The translations under genes and the position numbers were made by a program. Below the pieces are notes generated by a model, which did not search any database, was not told where the DNA came from, and saw nothing but the letters and a program-made list of their open reading frames with translations. This document shows, one piece after another, positions 59,326 through 64,000 of a stretch of DNA of 64,000 nt (position 1 is the stretch's first letter; the number at the start of each line of letters is the position of its first letter). Source of the DNA: Calendula officinalis (Eukaryota; Streptophyta; Magnoliopsida; Asterales; Asteraceae); assembly GCA_963853835.1 (NCBI GenBank), contig OY970825.1:25854835-25918834 (forward strand), given 5' to 3'.

Positions 59326-60704
59326 ACCTGTCCTATATCAGTCTACCCGTTATAACCATTACATGTGACTATATGTCACATCTATCATCAATGCCATAAG
59401 GCCATCATACAATCTATCCACATGCTAATCTTAACTAGCATTCACATAATCAAATCAACTAGTCTCATTATTAGTAATCACATATTATAAAAGTATACTC
59501 TTTTACATCATATCAATAATTAGTTATTAATTACTTTTCATTATCATGATCTCTTTCAAAATCATCAATCACTTTAGACATACTTAGATAGTCTACTATT
59601 TATCACTTTCTCGTCTTTTCAATCATATCTTTATTAAAAATCATTTATTAATAAAGACTCACAAAACATCATATATATTTTCAAAAAAAAACATTTGCTA
59701 TGTACCCAGTTTTAAAAGTCTCATGTACTCACCTTAACCAAGCTAACTCCAAACCGCGTTTAATAACACGAATCATTGCTTCCAACTTGTGAAATGTCAC
59801 CAATCTTTAGGTCTTCTTGACCTACCATCAATATCATCACAATAACTAGTTATTATCTATAACTAATCACCAAACAATCCATAACAACACTCCTAACCAC
59901 CAAGTTCATCCAACTTGGTGAAATCTCAAAACCCTAGTTCAAGATTTCCATCATCAAAACCCAAATCTAACAAGAACACAAGGTTCTTAAGCTTACAAAG
60001 AGTGTTCTACACTCATCTTAGTCATCTTCCCCAAAGATAACTTGGTAGGTTACCCAAACCACCATTTTTCCCAAAATAAAGTTCATAACTAGCTAGATAA
60101 TCATCAAATCCATGTTATGAACACATTTTCCTTGACAATATGTTGTAGATCTAAATTATATAAACCCAATTTCATCACCCATTACAAACCCTCCAACTAG
60201 GGTTTGCATACTTCACCATTTTCACCCAAAAACATCATCCATAACTAAAAGGAGTAGAGATTTACCTTAAATTTCAACAATGGAGTGAGAATCTTCAAGA
60301 TTGAGTGTGAAAATCAGCTCCAATGGCCTCCTTACACTCAAAATTGTATACTCACACTTGGGAGAATGTTTTAGGGTTTGGAAATGAGAGGAATGACAAG
60401 AAAACCCGATTTTATGCTGTTCCAGTAAAGTTCGCGCCGTGAACTCATCGTGAACTGATCGTGAACTTCCAAAAATCAAAAACCCAACATTTCGGAGCAA
60501 AGTTCACGTTCGTGAACTTTAGTTGGAGGCGTGAACTTTGGCCTGCAGTTTTTGTTGCCCTTTTCGACACGATTTCGTCCATAACTTTCTCATACGATGT
60601 CCAAATGACACGAAACCAATTCCTACGTTCTTTAAATGATTTATCCTTATTTATCATATTTATTTCATAATTTATTTAACACAAAAGAAATTCGGGTCGT
60701 TACA

Positions 60705-61562
60705 ACTATCTACCCCTTAAAAGGATTCCGTCCTCGGAATCAACTCAAGGATTTCCAATCCCCATTCCGTTCCCATACTCTTGTATCTATTACCATCAGC
60801 ATTTTCCAATCGTGACCAAATAACAATTATACATTTAAAGGCTCTTAACACCGTTATGCCCAAACGGGTCAAAAATCCATCTTAAGCCCTTAATACCCCA
60901 AACGGGTCAAAATTCCATAACTCGAATATAACACTCTCAATCATTTAGCCAAATCCTTTTATTCACATAGGAACGATATAACCCAATCATTACTATTAGA
61001 AAATTAATCAAACGATAGTCAATGTCTAACCTCGACCAAATCGCCATATCCCAACTTTGTCAAGTATTTGACTTAAGCACAAAGTCAACCATGCATTGAC
61101 AATTTCCTTTCTCACTAAAGGTTCTACTAATCATTATTTCCTTTACAATCGGCCTTACCTTCATGATTCATCAATAATCATATGCCCAATTCCCAAATTC
61201 AACTCGACACACCCAACGGTCAAAGTCGCACACTATAATTATTTCCATCAATCAATCTACCATTATCATTTACATGTGGGCGATACATTATGTTCTTATC
61301 CTCGTCTAACCATTTTAAACCAAAGTCGAAACCCAATTGGACCAAAGTCAACAATTCACCAGTTGACCAACCTTGACTTATGAATAAAGTCAAACTTACT
61401 TTGCAAAATTCACATACTCTTTACTAGTGAGACATCACTTCTCAAGCTTTTTGTTTCCAATTCCAATTTCCATACCTCCTTTCTCAATTGTTTCTCTTTT
61501 CCTTGATTTCTATTTCCACAATCGATTCACAATTTCCATCTATAGCAATACCAATCTCATTT

Positions 61563-61601
<39 letters not shown>

Positions 61602-63994
61602 CATTTTTTTTTCCATTAAAATACTTATACCATTTACAATTTCTTTCAAATATTCTCATACCACACTTGCAATTCTCAATTACCGGCTTTAGGGCCTCAT
61701 TCACCTCGAATTGCGACCTAACCACTTATCATCCGATTTTCTCCACTCATCGGTTACCATTAAGCTTTGCTTTCTATAAGCATCCCTTTCCATAATTTAT
61801 AAACTTTTAGGCATCTCTCACACCTACCTATACTTAAACATGACCCGTGTTTTCAACCCAAGTTCTCACTTGCCATAAAAATCATAACAATAACTAACCA
61901 TACGGTTCTACATACGCCAGATACAAACACCATATCCCTTATATAACAAATTATACTTTAACTATCTTATCGAGATGATCGGAAAGCCTCCAATCCATCA
62001 CGATTCCAACTGTCACAATGATCAGAAAGCCTCCAATCCATAGTGACTCATCAAATCTCGTTAACCGGAAAGCCTTCGATCTAACAAGATCCATACAATA
62101 CCATTTTATCTTGCATACAATTCATGTATGCATCATTCACTTAGCATCATGCTATCATTTTCTTTCATAACTAATCACATTCTCTATCCAATTTACATTT
62201 CCCCACATTTCACATAATATTACCTTCCTAAAATCATATATATTTTTTTTAATTTTTTTTTTTATCATTACTCCCACTTATCCCTTTATACCACCCGGTA
62301 TACACATAACATTTCTCATGTTTTCCACCAATTTACTCTTTACCAATCATCTTTAGTCGATTCATTTTCTCATTATTAAAATTCCCAATCCTTCTTTCAC
62401 CACCTAGGTAACCACCATTTCATTCTATTATCCATATTTTACCGAATCACCCGGTCAACTCGAGTCAACTAATTGACTCCAATCCATAATCCAAACATAA
62501 CCTATCACATTATTTCTATGTCCTTTTTCCAATAATTAATACCCTTGACTTAGCATACCATTTCTAGTACATTTTACCGTTAATTAACCTTTCACCCTTA
62601 GCATCGAATCTATCATCCATGATACAAACTTTTGTCATGACTAATTGTCAATTTTTACTCAACCATTTTCGATTACTAATTTCTGTCATCCCCGATGCTC
62701 ATCCTTTCCAACATATTTTCTATTCACGAGTTTTGAAACTTCGCTATATTTTTCATCATTCTTCTCTTTACCGTTATCATATGGTAATACCACATCACTC
62801 ATCCTTATTCCCACCAAGTGCTACAAATTTTACTGAACTTTTTCCTTACATGGTTTCACATCCATATAAACCATTCTCACTAAGTCTTAGTACTTCCGCG
62901 TACTACCATCCTTTCATTGAAATCATTTATTTTTCTCGTGATAATATTTCTTTTAATATCCTAATTACCCGCGACATACCAATCGCTCATTCACTCACGC
63001 ATATCATACCTTTACACATAACGAACCGGGGAAACCGTCCCCGAGTGTATTTCCACACCAAACGATTCACCCATACTCATACATGTCATTTTGCCTTAGC
63101 ACCAAATCGTGCGACGATTCACCAATAAAACACGAACCTCACACCATCAATTTAACAATTAAGGAAAACTCACCACACCTTTGCACCTTTCATATCAACA
63201 TGATTCGACGAACTTTGAACGAGATTTTCTTTCTTTGTTGACTCCAAGCTACCATCGAACTTCCTTTTCTCTTCATTTGATGACGATTCATTGACCTTTC
63301 GTTGAATAATCTTCTTCACATCTCTAGCAATAAGTTTTCTTTAAAAAAAAAATTCCAAGTACACTTTAGGGACAAAACTTCCCTAACAATCTGCCCGCGA
63401 ACTTCTTCCATGACATCTCGTACCACACTCCCTTTTCCAATGCTTCGAACATCGCATTCCACCGCGACCACACATCACTCTCCCAGTAGACGAGCTGTAG
63501 AAGTCACATTATCTTCCTCCTAACACTTGCTAATCTTTAGCACTTGCTCAGTTTCACGAATCCACCGAATCACGGCCCCCGGTTTGGTACTTCCCAATTA
63601 CACATCCAACTTACACGCCATCAATGTCTTGAATGAACATCATTCCTTTTCATCCGATTCAAAATCACTACCATCATCACCGCGACATGACAAAACTCAA
63701 TTATAATTTCTCTTCTTGTCTTAGAGGAGCTTGTCCTCTTCTCGAGTTCACCCTTTTGTTATACCAATATTTTCACAATCAAGATTTAAACGATGACTCA
63801 ACAGTCGAATAAAACACATTTATACCAAATCATTACATTTCTCTTAGGGATCGACCCTATCATACTCGCACTTTATGGTCTCAAAATACTACTCATGGAC
63901 ATCCTATGGAAACATATGGTCCTACTTAGCATAGCTTAAGACTAGGGAGGTCAAACCTACCTAATTCACTTAAACTACAGCTCTGATACCAAGT
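60705..63994 (-). other. Non-coding internal region of the LARD-type element
   Basis: No retroviral-type domain in any frame. Three more hairpin units with the core GGAAAGCCTCC or GGAAAGCCTTC lie at 61971-62092 (stems GATG/CATC, GTCAC/GTGAC and ATCT.GTTA/TAAC.AGAT). An ATT microsatellite lies at about 61566-61602. The longest open frame (62619-63128, plus) is antisense to the element. Confidence 0.65.
63980..63992 (-). promoter_or_regulatory. Primer-binding site of the LARD-type element
   Basis: TTGGTATCAGAGC in element sense, two bases inside the 5' LTR end TTACA. The same initiator Met-tRNA type site is found at 14271 and 20978. Confidence 0.85.
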
Positions 63995-64000
63995 TGTAAC

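Larger units (their letters stand above)
58622..60704 (-). repeat. 3' LTR (2083 bp) of the LARD-type element
   Basis: In element sense it starts TGTAACGACCCGAATTTC at 60704 and ends GAGGTGTTACA at 58622. It contains a TATATAAATA box at 58990-58981 and, about 100 bp upstream of that in element sense, a series of hairpins (59089-59325). Its ends resemble the two gypsy-type LTRs on the left side of the window, but the body is a different family. Confidence 0.85.
58622..64000 (-). mobile_element. Long-LTR gypsy-like non-autonomous element (LARD type), partial
   Basis: Minus-strand element. Its 3' LTR is 58622-60704, its internal region 60705-63994 (3290 bp), and its 5' LTR begins at 63995 and leaves the window. 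The internal region has a primer-binding site at the right (63992-63980) and a TTTTAAGGGGTAGATAG polypurine border at the left, but no sense gag or pol frame. Size and ends fit a large retrotransposon derivative. The left junction interrupts the hAT transposase gene. The target duplication cannot be tested. Confidence 0.8.

Noticed and set aside
62619..63128. 169-codon plus-strand frame
   Set aside because: It is antisense to the LARD-type element, Ser/His/Tyr-rich from AT-rich DNA, with no recognised domain.

Overview
This window looks like nuclear DNA from a eudicot plant. Four genes with spliced, plant-type coding sequences are embedded in many transposable elements. A PEAPOD (TIFY4) domain gene argues against a grass. 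An asterid such as a composite is plausible, but the sequence alone does not prove it. There is no prokaryotic content, CRISPR array or rRNA gene.

Layout from left to right. (1) 658-3270, minus: a three-exon tocopherol/plastoquinone methyltransferase gene (VTE3). Its introns carry a Stowaway-like MITE and two copies of a low-complexity foldback element. (2) About 5158-22919, plus: a decayed autonomous Helitron-type element. It has an RPA-like ssDNA-binding gene, a second RPA-like exon, a RepHel (Rep plus helicase) gene and a 3' hairpin with a CTAG end. A solo Ty3/gypsy LTR (5983-8518, TSD CAATG) sits in the RPA gene. A 7.3-kb compound LTR element (13917-21220, TSD GCGGA) sits in the Walker A codons of the helicase. 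(3) 23840-40867, plus: a complete SPIRRIG-type BEACH/WD40 gene, for which I assembled 19 in-frame exons (3462 aa). Its introns are full of MITEs. (4) 42456-48790, minus and convergent with SPIRRIG: a complete SEC24 COPII coat gene (12 coding exons, 1008 aa). It has one clear U12-type intron and one GC-AG intron. (5) 49997-54725: a frameshifted Ty1/copia element in minus orientation. (6) 56057-56701, minus: a short PEAPOD-domain gene lacking its TIFY and Jas-like exons. (7) 57805-58098: a GATC/ACCGGTTT low-complexity block. (8) 58260-58621, minus: the C-terminal part of a hAT transposase, cut by a minus-strand long-LTR gypsy-like element that runs off the right edge (58622-64000).

The host genes are unrelated housekeeping or developmental genes: plastid quinone methylation, endosomal/P-body BEACH function, ER export, and a PEAPOD fragment. 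Their introns and flanks have absorbed most of the small repeats.

The most interesting non-annotated structure is in the long-LTR elements. Just upstream of the predicted LTR TATA box lie arrays of short hairpins whose loops are conserved while their stems differ but still pair. In the solo LTR this position holds a 10 x 24-bp tandem array instead. The compound element at 13917-21220 is also unusual. A short-LTR TRIM and a single-LTR gypsy/LARD unit are joined exactly at their shared primer-binding site on both sides, as expected for integration of a one-LTR circle or a template switch.
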